Below, in pieces: positions 24,101 to 31,010 of a DNA stretch of 34,943 nucleotides. Below the pieces are notes generated by a model. It was not told the DNA's origin, did no database searches, and was given only the letters and a program-made list of their open reading frames with translations. Position 1 is the first letter of the stretch, and every line of letters starts with the position of its first letter. Where the stretch lies: the NCBI GenBank assembly GCA_964455395.1, contig CAYVWB010000046.1, positions 1 through 34,943 of the forward strand, given 5' to 3'. Both the position numbers and the translations under genes were made by a program. Source of the stretch: CAYVWB01 sp964455395 (GTDB lineage: Bacteria; Desulfobacterota; Desulfovibrionia; Desulfovibrionales; Desulfovibrionaceae).

Positions 24101-24162
24101 TGCGTCATGCCTTTCTGCAGGCGCAAGCTCCGGAGTCGATGCCCGAATAGGCGTTTGTACAT
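21124..24162 (-). CDS. Soluble hybrid histidine kinase with N-terminal Cro/CI HTH and repeat-containing receiver domain
   Basis: A 1012-residue protein without membrane helices. Order: Cro/CI-type HTH (about 5-65; QEDLAGRVGVTPEHISNIER), a degenerate PAS-like region (about 100-215), a coiled coil (about 215-265), two PAS/PAC domains (about 265-382 and 392-510), HisKA (LANMSHDIRTPL, His541), HATPase (N-box LVGNAVKF, G1 DTGMG, G2 RQGTGLGLA), and a C-terminal receiver (about 806-998) with Glu811/Asp812/Asp813, phospho-acceptor Asp855, Thr962 and Lys984. About 80 residues interrupt the receiver between helix 3 and strand 4 (about 873-953), including three HVHGNG repeats. All catalytic residues survive. 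The HTH suggests the kinase contacts DNA directly, or is recruited by it. The ribosome-binding site is G-rich and poor. Confidence 0.93.
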   Translation of the reverse strand: MYKRLFGHRLRSLRLQKGMTQEDLAGRVGVTPEHISNIERGKAAPSFRMVFTLAEMLQADPASLFVNTVENPGGGPDGMVMPGRNGAAQDGALWSALGGDGADPLTAFRFVTVDLDGDPMGWAKAATSLFGQGAAGFAVGGSLDSLVELVHQNDRDGVRRLLETACAAPAGEAEQGAARFRLLEDGLWRLLLCTRSSMEGRRVVHLVVLDISSYATMERELRGLTDALEQRVMQRARSLQELIPKLGEEIAQRKRAEEDARETAYRFSLAMECADIGAWELDLVANSVTLSVMMKRMLGCDTQSAAFSMERWRESIHPEDRPAHDRSLREHLQGRTSRHHATMRLLAADETWRWVQTRGKVVTRDAEGRPLRLLGVHQDVTERMEALRALSESEGRFRDLVEHMSEIFWVVESRSVVSYITPSFERIFEMDAAEVLADGRAFLQRVHPEDRPALERAMVNAWEPGGDLDLVYRIVTPSGAVRHIHSRTHQVLDPQGRPTRLAGVAEDVTQQVALEHALKQARDEAVAASRSKSAFLANMSHDIRTPLNGVLGLLQLLKVTELSEHQREMLDHAETAADSLLGIINDILDISRIEAGRLELKLRPVHLGQLVEGVFHTIQPMARQKSLQLELTMDDDAPVLVWADEQRLRQILVNLVGNAVKFTQKGGVFVHITAGVPDAPPPRCSDDVAACGEAVRPVRIAVRDTGMGIPTHLQEKLFEQYRQADSPESLTRQGTGLGLAIVRNLTLCMDGAVWVQSEEGQGSTFTVELPLRQYVEAPQAYALGGAAPPELVCEDAAGDGECGPKRVLVAEDDAINRAALVEYLRQAGFDVHAVEDGEKALVALTSGRYDLALLDIRMPSKSGVEVALALNADGDSPGSAALPGGINGQGDGVVGGDAMGRADGHGKAFVNRFSNGHGNGNGNGHVHGNGHVHGNGHVHGNGHSKAGSQTRRSCRIPLIAVTAFAMPEEERHIVSAGFDAFMVKPVAYEELLRVIRDVLRQPASRGANHRPC
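21334..21420. repeat. 18-bp tandem repeat encoding HVHGNG in the hybrid kinase
   Basis: Three near-identical copies of atggccgttgccgtggac (21334-21351, 21352-21369, 21370-21387; one base change in the third), followed by shorter gccgtt units to about 21420. All are in frame within the kinase gene, so copy number can change without a frameshift. They encode the His/Gly/Asn stretch in the receiver insertion. Confidence 0.9.
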
Positions 24163-24583
24163 AGCCCCCCCAGGGGTTTTGTCTCCTCATAGACGCCACA
24201 GACTACCCCTACTCGACAGCAATTAAAATGAACCCACAGTTTGTCTCCGCAATAAATTATGTCTCTGGACGGTATGCATGGGGTACAACGCAGGATGGCG
24301 TCGCCGGTTCGTTGCGGCGAAGGACGTTTCCTCGACCCACAAGCGCGCGCTCACATGCGCACGGCGCTGCGCTCCGCCGCTCTCTCCCCGACAAATACCG
24401 GCAGACAGCCGGTGGCGCTGGGACAACGTATCCCCCCCACGGCAGAGATGGCGACAGCTCCGTGTCAACCTGGCGCCAAGCCCGCGCCAAGCCCACGACG
24501 CACCAGTTCACCCCCCGGCGTTGCGCCTGGCGTACGGATGACCAGTTTTCGGATAGACGCCGTCGGAGGACCCCGACGACAGG
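24163..24583. other. Intergenic region upstream of the hybrid kinase
   Basis: This 421-base stretch is upstream of the kinase (minus strand) and downstream of the ARH-like gene. The part nearest the kinase (about 24205-24265) is AT-rich and probably holds its promoter, but I could not find a well-spaced -35/-10 pair. Frames on the plus strand are low-quality and overlap each other. Nothing else was recognised. Confidence 0.4.
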
Positions 24584-25891
24584 TCAGAGCGCCGCGTCTT
24601 GCGCCGCCCCTTGTGCTGTCCCCGAGGCCGCCAGCGCCGCGAAGGCCTCGATCTCCTCGCGCAGTGACGCGTAATCCACGAGCCCTTGCTTGAGATGCTC
24701 CGGCAGCGACGGCTCGCCGTCCCGTGCAGCGACCTGCGCCGCCGCCGCGCCCACCAGCAACCCCAGGAGCATGCCGCGGTGCACGTTGTCGCCTCCGGCG
24801 TTGGCGTTGGCGAGCAGCGCCGGTTCGGCTCGGCCCTCGTAGCGCGCGAAATGGTACAGCAGCAGCGGGACGCCGTGCTCGGGGTAGCACGCCGTGGCGA
24901 AGCGGGTGTTCACCACCTGTTCTTCAGGGAGCTCGGCCGTGGCGGCGAGGTCGTAGGGCGTGGGCTGCAAGCGCGTGTGCAAGCGCCACATGGCGTCCGG
25001 AGGGATGTTGCCGGGGCCATCGTGGCGTTTGTACTCGTCGAAGAGCGCTTTCCCGGTGATTGCAGGCGGATGAACCAGCGCCGCCGCGCGCTGGGCCGCG
25101 GCCAGGGGGGAGTCGTCGGCGCCCTGCGTCAGGAGCTCGAACAACAGCGGCAAGAGGATGTGGATGGCCGAGGCGGCGTTCTCGCTGCGGTGGGTGCACG
25201 CCATGTGCTCCAGGGCGAAGCCGACGCCTTGCGCAGATTGCGGCGCAAGCAGGCCCAGCGCCAGCGGCCGGATGACGCCGCCATGGGAGCCGATGGACCA
25301 GACCTCGCGCTGACGCGCCGCACAGGCATGAGGCGGCAGACCCTCCGCGTAATTTTCGAAGAACCTGCGCAGGTATATTTCAGTGTAGGGATCGCGTCGG
25401 GCCTCGGCGTCCGGGGTGGTCATGAAGGCGATGAAGTCCTCCAGGAACCCGGCTTCCTCATACCGTCCCCGGGCGATGACGCCGCGCATGAGCACCCGTA
25501 CGAGGTGCGCCGCCAGTGTATTCTCCCCGGCTTGCAGCCCTTTGTGGTAGTGATGGCGCTGCTCCAGGGCCGGCGTGGCGTTGCCGTGTTCGCCTTCGCG
25601 TTCCGTTCGCGCTATCTGCAAGGTGGAGTAGCTGGTCTCGTAGTAGCGGGCGTGCTCGTGGAGGATGTCGTACGGCCGGCCGAGACTCTCGGCCTTGTCC
25701 ACGTCCGGCGCGTAGCGCATGCCCACCATGAAGCTTTCGGGGTGCGGATGGGGCGGCGCTGCGTAGCCTGTCACGCCGTCGGGGCCGAAGGTGTCGAATA
25801 TGTTCTTTCTGCTGTAGAACCAATGTGTTGGCATGGCCAGGGCGTCTGCGATGAAGAGCCCCCACAATGCGTCTGCGATACGGTGCTGCAT
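24584..25891 (-). CDS. ADP-ribosylglycohydrolase-family protein with non-canonical metal motifs
   Basis: A 435-residue protein of the ARH/DraG fold. The N-terminal GLFIADALAMPTHWFYS matches the family's GxxxGDAxGxPxE-like start, and GGDNVHRGMLLGLLVGAAAA near residues 365-385 matches the final helix motif. However, the metal-ligand motifs of catalytic ARHs (DDT/S in the middle and GGDTDT near the end) are replaced by AGENT (about 122-126) and GGDNVHRG. The same combination, from memory, recurs in a distinct ARH subfamily including algal and fungal proteins. So ADP-ribose hydrolysis cannot be assumed. GGAG lies eight bases before the ATG. It is divergent from a B12-binding radical SAM gene across 180 bases. 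No signal peptide, so cytoplasmic. Confidence 0.82.
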   Translation of the reverse strand: MQHRIADALWGLFIADALAMPTHWFYSRKNIFDTFGPDGVTGYAAPPHPHPESFMVGMRYAPDVDKAESLGRPYDILHEHARYYETSYSTLQIARTEREGEHGNATPALEQRHHYHKGLQAGENTLAAHLVRVLMRGVIARGRYEEAGFLEDFIAFMTTPDAEARRDPYTEIYLRRFFENYAEGLPPHACAARQREVWSIGSHGGVIRPLALGLLAPQSAQGVGFALEHMACTHRSENAASAIHILLPLLFELLTQGADDSPLAAAQRAAALVHPPAITGKALFDEYKRHDGPGNIPPDAMWRLHTRLQPTPYDLAATAELPEEQVVNTRFATACYPEHGVPLLLYHFARYEGRAEPALLANANAGGDNVHRGMLLGLLVGAAAAQVAARDGEPSLPEHLKQGLVDYASLREEIEAFAALAASGTAQGAAQDAAL

Positions 25892-25987
25892 GGCGCGTCT
25901 CCGTGGTGTGAAAGGATTCGCCCCCAGCGTACCACGTCTGTGTCAAGGGAACCACCAGCGGACCCTGGCAGGTGATTCGAGCGTGCG

Positions 25988-26014
25988 TTGCGTCGGAAGC
26001 CGACCCCGTATAGA
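25988..26014 (+). promoter_or_regulatory. Weak candidate promoter of the B12-binding radical SAM gene
   Basis: TTGCGT (25988-25993) and TATAGA (26009-26014) are 15 bases apart, shorter than ideal. The -10 is good and the predicted leader would be about 50 bases. Confidence 0.3.
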
Positions 26015-26071
26015 GTGGTCGCAAACCACACCGCAGCCTGCCTGCGCCACTTCGGCAGGAGCCGTATCATC

Positions 26072-27622
26072 ATGAAGATTCTGTTGATCAATCCTCCCTA
26101 CACCCGCCTCCGGGGCTCGGGCCAGGGCGCGTTCTTCCCCCTGGGCTTGGGCTACCTGGCAGGCCCCTTGGCCGACGACGGCTTCGAGCCCCGCATCTAC
26201 AGCGTGGAAAACGTCGGCCCCGGCGAACCCTTGCCCAAAATGGGCATGCGGGAGGTCTTCGAGCTGCGCAGCCAGGGTCACGCCAACTACACGGCGGCCC
26301 TCGCCAACGCGGACCACCATGTCTGGAAGGAGGTGCGCGAGACCCTGGACGCCGAACAGCCGGACCTCGTGGGCGTAACGGCGCTCTCCGTGCAGTTCGG
26401 CGCCGCCGCCGTCATCGCGCGCCTGGTGAAGACGTGGCGTGCTGACTGCCCCGTGGTTTTCGGCGGGCACCACGCCACGTACATGCCGGCGGACTCCCTG
26501 ATGCGCGTCCCGGACTTCGACGTCGTCGTCATGGGTGAAGGCGAGGAGACGTTCCTGGAGCTCTGCCAAGCGCACCGTGACGCTGGCAGACCGTTGACTC
26601 TGAATGACTACCGCGCCATCCGCGGACTGGCCTACCGCAGCCCGGACGGCGCGATTCTCTTCACCGAGCCGCGGCCTCCCATCCAGAATCTGGACGCCCT
26701 CCCCCACCCCCGCCGGGACTTGGCGCTCTACCCCGAACGGTTCGCCCCGGACCACTTCGCCACGCTCATCTACGGCCGTGGCTGTCCCTGGGCGTGCCGC
26801 TTCTGCTCCTCCCAGGTGTTCTGGGGTCGTCGCACACGATACCGCGCCGCCGATGACTGCCTGGACGAGATCGCCGCGCTCCAACGCGACTACGGGCTGA
26901 CGCATTTCATGTTCTGGGACGACGCCTTCAGCGTCAAACGCTCCAATGTACTGGATTTCTGTAACAAGACGACAGCCCGCGGCTTGCGCTTCACCTTCGC
27001 CACGGCCACTCGCGCCAACTTGGTGGATGACGAGACCCTCGCCGCCTTGCGGCGCGCCGGCTGTGTGGAGCTTTTTCTGGGGGTGGAGTCCGGCAGTCCG
27101 GCCATGCTTGAATACATGAAAAAGGACTTGGATCTGGAGGAACTGCGTCAGGCAGCAGCGCGCATCAAAGCCCACGACCTCGCCCTGGGCTGCTTCTTCA
27201 TGGCGGGCTTTCCCAAGGAAACACGGGAGGATCTGGAGCAGACGTTCGCTCTGGTGCGGGAAATGGACGACGCGCGCATCGCCTTCAACGTCTTCGACCC
27301 CATGCCAGGCTCCTGCCTCTACGACGAGTGCGTAGCCCTCGGTGTGGTGGGCGCGGACGAGGACTGGCGGGACTTCCCCCTCTGGCCGGACCGGCGCTTC
27401 GTCACCGCCATGTCGCCGACGGAATTCGACCACCTGGCCACCGCCATCGCCGAGTACATCTTCAAGCGCAACGAATCATTCAGCGGCAAGTTGCGCCGCG
27501 CGCTGCCACTGCTGCGGCGCAATCCCAAAGCCTTCTTCCGCAAAGCCGCCCGCGCCGCCAAACGCGCCGCCGGTCGGGAGACGCCGGAGATGCTCGTGCC
27601 CCCGAACCCCACACACAAGTAA
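26072..27622 (+). CDS. B12-binding-domain radical SAM protein
   Basis: A 516-residue protein starting at 26072 (AGGAG upstream). The N-terminal domain (about 1-180) has the Rossmann-like B12-binding fold: MKILLINPPYTR, GYLAGPLADDGF, DLVGVTALS, VVFGGHHATYMP and VVMGEGEETF. The usual DxHxxG cobalamin-histidine motif is absent, as in many members of this class. The radical SAM core (about 225-440) has IYGRGCPWACRFCSSQVFWG, the C-x3-C-x2-C cluster site, followed by LFLGVESGS. The C-terminal tail is basic (FRKAARAAKRAAG). Relatives (BchE-, P-methylase-, hopanoid- and lipid-modifying enzymes) methylate or cyclise unactivated carbons; substrate here is unknown. It is a single gene. Confidence 0.9.
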   Translation: MKILLINPPYTRLRGSGQGAFFPLGLGYLAGPLADDGFEPRIYSVENVGPGEPLPKMGMREVFELRSQGHANYTAALANADHHVWKEVRETLDAEQPDLVGVTALSVQFGAAAVIARLVKTWRADCPVVFGGHHATYMPADSLMRVPDFDVVVMGEGEETFLELCQAHRDAGRPLTLNDYRAIRGLAYRSPDGAILFTEPRPPIQNLDALPHPRRDLALYPERFAPDHFATLIYGRGCPWACRFCSSQVFWGRRTRYRAADDCLDEIAALQRDYGLTHFMFWDDAFSVKRSNVLDFCNKTTARGLRFTFATATRANLVDDETLAALRRAGCVELFLGVESGSPAMLEYMKKDLDLEELRQAAARIKAHDLALGCFFMAGFPKETREDLEQTFALVREMDDARIAFNVFDPMPGSCLYDECVALGVVGADEDWRDFPLWPDRRFVTAMSPTEFDHLATAIAEYIFKRNESFSGKLRRALPLLRRNPKAFFRKAARAAKRAAGRETPEMLVPPNPTHK

Positions 27623-27713
27623 CCCCGGCGCCCCGCGTCAGGAGTGGCGAGCCCCAAGCGCCTATACGTATGCGCGCCTGCTCATACATGGTTCCTTGGA
27701 TCACGAGCTGCAC

Positions 27714-28673
27714 TCACCCTGCCCGACAGCGTCGGCTTCGGCTGTTGGTGAGCCACACGCCGGCCAGCACCATCCCTCCGCCGAGCAGCACCGCCGGTCC
27801 GAACCTCTCCCCCAAGAGGAGCGCGCCCAGCAGCACCGCCGTCACCGGCACGAGATTGATGAACACGCCCGCGCGCGTCGCGCCGAGGGCCCGCACCGCT
27901 TCGTAGTACCAACTGAAGGCCAGTCCCGTGGAAAGCACGCCCAGGTAGAACATCGCCCCCGCAGCCACAGCGCCCGGCGCCGCCACGTCGCTTCCACTCA
28001 CCCCCCCCAGCACCCCCGCGGCTTCCAGCGCCGCGAAAGGCGCGAGCATGGCCGCGCCCAAAAGACACGACCACGTCACGGTGGCGTGTGGCGAATGGCG
28101 AACCATGGCGCGCCGGCCCAGCAGGGTGTACGCCGTCCAGCTGGCGACGCATCCCAGAATGCATACATCCCCGAAGCTCAAGCCGCCGCGCAAGAGCGCC
28201 GCGGGATCGCCATGGCCGAGGATGACGCACACCCCCGCGAAGGAGCCCGCCACCCCCAACCACGTGCGGCCGGTGAACGGTTCCCTGTGGACCAGCCGTC
28301 CCCAGCACGCCAGCACTGCGGGAATGGCCGCCACGATGAGCGCCGCGCGGCCCGCTTCCACCGTCTGCAAGCCGGTGAAAAAGAGCACGTTGTACAGGAA
28401 AACGCCGGTGGCGCCCAACCCCAGCAAGACGGGCAGGCTGGTCCGCTCCAGCCGGGGCGCCGCGCCCTCCAGCCGGCTCGTCAACACGTAAAGAAAAATC
28501 GACGCCACAAGGAATCGCAGAAAAGCCGTGCCGAATGGCGCGCCATACTGCGCAAGGTGCCGGCCGGCGATCCACGTGCCGCCCCACAAGGTCACCGAGG
28601 CCACGAGCTTCACGTAAATCTGCAGGGGGACGACTTCCGCAGTGGCGGCCGCGTTCGGGTGTTTCTCAGTCAT
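27714..28673 (-). CDS. EamA-family (drug/metabolite transporter) permease
   Basis: A 319-residue inner-membrane protein with about ten hydrophobic helices arranged as two repeats of five, the EamA/DMT layout. Typical stretches are SVTLWGGTWIAGRHLA at the start of repeat one, FLYNVLFFTGLQTVEAGRAA, and in repeat two SWTAYTLLGRRAM and STGLAFSWYYEAVRALGATR followed by FINLVPVTAVLLGALLLGE. Such proteins export amino acids, metabolites or drugs; the substrate is not predictable. The ATG at 28673 was chosen because the frame upstream is Arg/Pro-rich and non-membrane; its ribosome-binding site is weak. Confidence 0.9.
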   Translation of the reverse strand: MTEKHPNAAATAEVVPLQIYVKLVASVTLWGGTWIAGRHLAQYGAPFGTAFLRFLVASIFLYVLTSRLEGAAPRLERTSLPVLLGLGATGVFLYNVLFFTGLQTVEAGRAALIVAAIPAVLACWGRLVHREPFTGRTWLGVAGSFAGVCVILGHGDPAALLRGGLSFGDVCILGCVASWTAYTLLGRRAMVRHSPHATVTWSCLLGAAMLAPFAALEAAGVLGGVSGSDVAAPGAVAAGAMFYLGVLSTGLAFSWYYEAVRALGATRAGVFINLVPVTAVLLGALLLGERFGPAVLLGGGMVLAGVWLTNSRSRRCRAG

Positions 28674-29052
28674 GACGGAACCCGTCGCGCACCAAGCCGT
28701 TCGCCGCGAGAAAGTGATACCGTATGCACATGGGCGGCATCCATACACCCCAGCGCCCAGCGACGCAACGGCCCGTGCGCCTTCTGCATGCGATAACACG
28801 GCGAAGGCGGATGGAATTGAGGAAAAAGGTCCGGGCGGGAAGCCGGCTGACAGGGGCCGCCGCCGAGGCTGCAGGTCTCCAGGCGCTTTGCGCCAGCCAC
28901 GGCGACACGCCGGCCTGACGGTCGTGACAGCCGGCAGAGACGCCAGCGTCATCAACTCGCGAGAAGAGCGCACGACGCAAGATCGCCGCGCCGGAACGGT
29001 CGGCGACAGCGCAGACGCCGCCGTGTAGTGAGGAGTCGACGCAGCCCGCGAC
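28674..29052. other. 379-bp region between the EamA gene and infA paralogue 2
   Basis: Lies upstream of the EamA transporter and downstream of infA (both minus strand). It contains a short hairpin GGCGC-TTT-GCGCC near 28880-28893 but no T run. No credible frame, riboswitch consensus or terminator was recognised, although this is where the transporter promoter must lie. Confidence 0.4.
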
Positions 29053-29271
29053 TTATTTCATACGGTAGGTGATGCGACCGCGCTTCAGGTCGTAGGGCGA
29101 GAGCTCGACCTTGACACGATCGCCGGGAAGGATGCGGATATAGAACTTGCGCATCTTGCCGGAGATATGCGCCAACACCTCGTGGCCGTTCTCCAGCTCC
29201 ACGCGGAACATGGCGTTGGGCAACGCTTCCTGCACCACGCCGTCGACTTCGATGGCTTCTTCTTTCGCCAT
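29053..29271 (-). CDS. infA: Translation initiation factor IF-1, paralogue 2 (canonical copy)
   Basis: A 72-residue IF-1 starting at 29271 with AGGAG five bases upstream. It has the standard bacterial sequence GKMRKFYIRILPGD and VELSPYDLKRGRITYR. By hand alignment it is 54/72 identical to the paralogue at 17800-18018. Because its key positions match textbook IF-1, I take it as the housekeeping copy. It follows lgt on the same strand with an 88-base gap, so it may be co-transcribed. Confidence 0.96.
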   Translation of the reverse strand: MAKEEAIEVDGVVQEALPNAMFRVELENGHEVLAHISGKMRKFYIRILPGDRVKVELSPYDLKRGRITYRMK

Positions 29272-29359
29272 AAAGACTCCTGGTCTCAATGGGGAACGCA
29301 ACACGGGCACCATGGGATTTCTGGCACAATCTCGTTCGATCGTCAACCGCGGCACGCCC

Positions 29360-30154
29360 TTATCGGCGCAAGTACGCCCACGCCAGGAAGCCTGCGCCGC
29401 ACAGCGCCATGGGCGCGGAGAGGAGCTGGCCCATGGTCAGCCAGTCCCACGCAAGATAGCCGATATGCGCATCCGGCTCACGAACAAACTCCACGGAAAA
29501 GCGGAAGACGCCGTAGCCCAGGAGGAAGAGCCCGCTCACCGCGCCCAAAGGCCGTGGTCGTTTCGAGAACCACCACACCATGATGAACAGGACCACGCCT
29601 TCCAGCAGCGCCTCGTAGAGTTGCGAGGGGTGACGCGGCAGAGGGCCGCCGCCCGGGAAGACCATCGCCCAGGGGACGTCCGAGGGCTTGCCCCACAACT
29701 CCGCGTTGATGAAGTTCCCCAGCCGGCCGAAAAAAAGCCCCGGCGCCGCAAGCGGCACCGTGAAATCCGTCACGGCAAAGAAGCGCTTGCCTTTCACCCG
29801 CGCGAAAAGAGCGAAAGCCGCGGCCAAACCCAAGGCGCCGCCATGGAAGGACATCCCCCCGCGCCAGACGCGCAGAATCTCCATGGGGTCCGCCAGGGTG
29901 GCGGCGAGGTCGTAGAAGAGGATGTAGCCTACCCGTGCGCCCAGCAGCAGGCCCACGATGCAATAGGTCATCAGATCGTCCACATCCGCTGGCGTCCACT
30001 GTCCGCGAGGATCCGTCCCGGTGGAACGCGACGCGCGCCATCGCCCGAGCAGCCACGCCGTGACGAACCCCGCCACGTACATGAGGCCGTACCAGCGCAC
30101 GGCGATGGGCCCCAACTGGAGCGCCACAGGATCGATCTGCGGATAGGGAAGCAT
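29360..30154 (-). CDS. lgt: Prolipoprotein diacylglyceryl transferase
   Basis: A 264-residue inner-membrane enzyme with about seven helices that attaches diacylglycerol from phosphatidylglycerol to the lipobox cysteine of pre-lipoproteins. Diagnostic residues: VRWYGLMYVAGF near the N-terminus, GARVGYILFYD, GGMSFHGGALG with the essential His, the Lgt signature GRLGNFINAELWGKPSDVPW, HPSQLYEALLEG, and the C-terminal FSVEFVREPDAHIG. AAGGA precedes the ATG at 30154. Length is typical. It is upstream of infA on the same strand. Confidence 0.97.
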   Translation of the reverse strand: MLPYPQIDPVALQLGPIAVRWYGLMYVAGFVTAWLLGRWRASRSTGTDPRGQWTPADVDDLMTYCIVGLLLGARVGYILFYDLAATLADPMEILRVWRGGMSFHGGALGLAAAFALFARVKGKRFFAVTDFTVPLAAPGLFFGRLGNFINAELWGKPSDVPWAMVFPGGGPLPRHPSQLYEALLEGVVLFIMVWWFSKRPRPLGAVSGLFLLGYGVFRFSVEFVREPDAHIGYLAWDWLTMGQLLSAPMALCGAGFLAWAYLRR

Positions 30155-30485
30155 GGCGCCATTCCTTCACGCCGTCGCGCAGGGGGCGGCGGCAGTCGTT
30201 ACGACGCGCCATGCATGACGCGTCGGGGGGCATCCTTGTGCAAAAAGTTGCCCAACGTCAACCACCGCCCAGTGGCGTGTGCATGGAATTGCACGCCTCG
30301 GACGATTCTTCATGACGAGACCATCCGAAGCGGAAGGCCTGTCGATGACGCCACGCCGGCGTCCCGGCCCCATGCGGGCTTGTCGGGAGAGCGCTCCACT
30401 CCTTTCAGTGCGATGTGGCGCCGTCCTTGCTACAAATCCTGCGCGCTGCACATGGCGCCATACCGTTTTTCCCATGGAGGATTTC
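30155..30485. other. Divergent intergenic region between lgt and the PXPV-like gene
   Basis: This 331-base region should hold promoters for lgt (minus) and the small secreted protein (plus), but only weak -35/-10 pairs were found. An imperfect inverted repeat lies at 30274-30297 (GGCGTG...CACGCC, with inner TGCA/TGCA). No gene recognised. Confidence 0.4.
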
Positions 30486-30797
30486 ATGATGGCATTCGCT
30501 ACCCTCTCCAGACCCCTCGTCATCCTTGCGGCTGTCTGCATTCTGACGCTCGCCGCTGCATCGCCGGGCCATGCAGGCGTTTCCATCCGGCTGCCCGGTT
30601 TGATCGTCAACGCTCCCGCGCCCGGGGTGGATATCGTGGTGGGCGCTCCGGCGCCGCGACGCGTGGTTCCTGTAGTTCCCGTTGCGCCCCCGCCGCCTGT
30701 CTTCGTGGCCCCCGCGCCCCGCCGGGTGGTCCCGGTGGCTCCCGTTGCGCCCGCGCCACGGGTGGTCATTTCACCGCGTGTCATCATCGCGCCATAA
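30486..30797 (+). CDS. Small secreted Pro/Val-rich protein (PXPV-repeat-like)
   Basis: A 103-residue precursor. GGAGG lies five bases before the ATG at 30486. A signal peptide covers about 1-31 (LVILAAVCILTLAAASPGHA), leaving about 70 residues. The mature part opens GVSIRLPGLIV and then consists of two imperfect repeats of APAPRRVVPV-x-PVAP followed by a final Val/Ile/Pro strand. It resembles small periplasmic proteins with PXPV repeats found in many proteobacteria, whose function is unknown. No cysteine follows the signal peptide, so it is not a lipoprotein. Its coding quality (signal peptide, ribosome-binding site) is convincing despite its low complexity. Confidence 0.7.
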   Translation: MMAFATLSRPLVILAAVCILTLAAASPGHAGVSIRLPGLIVNAPAPGVDIVVGAPAPRRVVPVVPVAPPPPVFVAPAPRRVVPVAPVAPAPRVVISPRVIIAP

Positions 30798-30805
30798 GCG
30801 ACTAC

Positions 30806-30833
30806 GCATCGAGCATCGAGCATCGAGCATCAA
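30806..30833. repeat. Four tandem copies of the heptamer gcatcga
   Basis: Three perfect gcatcga copies and a fourth gcatcaa begin eight bases after the stop codon of the PXPV-like gene. It is a simple tandem repeat; no terminator-like pairing was found. Confidence 0.8.
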
Positions 30834-31010
30834 GCACCACGTAGGGCGCACCACGCTCCGCCGAGCCTGCCGGTCCGGAGCGTCCCGAGGAGGCGTTCGC
30901 GCCGCCATCACCGAGGGGGACGCCGTCGTCTCATCACGAGGGCGTCATTCTGGTCATCGCCCGTCGCGGCTGGCGGCCTCGAGCTTTCGTGCGATGGCGC
31001 GCGGCGGGGG

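Noticed and set aside
22027..24150. 707-residue plus-strand frame opposite the hybrid kinase
   Set aside because: It mirrors the kinase codons, lacks domains and has no ribosome-binding site.
28674..29052. Riboswitch upstream of the EamA transporter
   Set aside because: I looked for cobalamin, SAM, TPP and guanidine-type consensus elements on the minus strand and found none that I could support.
29271..29355. N-terminal extension of infA paralogue 2 (28 extra residues)
   Set aside because: IF-1 is normally 72 residues, and AGGAG precedes the internal ATG at 29271.
30274..30297. Inverted repeat between lgt and the PXPV-like gene as an operator
   Set aside because: Pairing is imperfect, it is not placed on a recognised promoter, and such repeats are expected by chance in GC-rich DNA.
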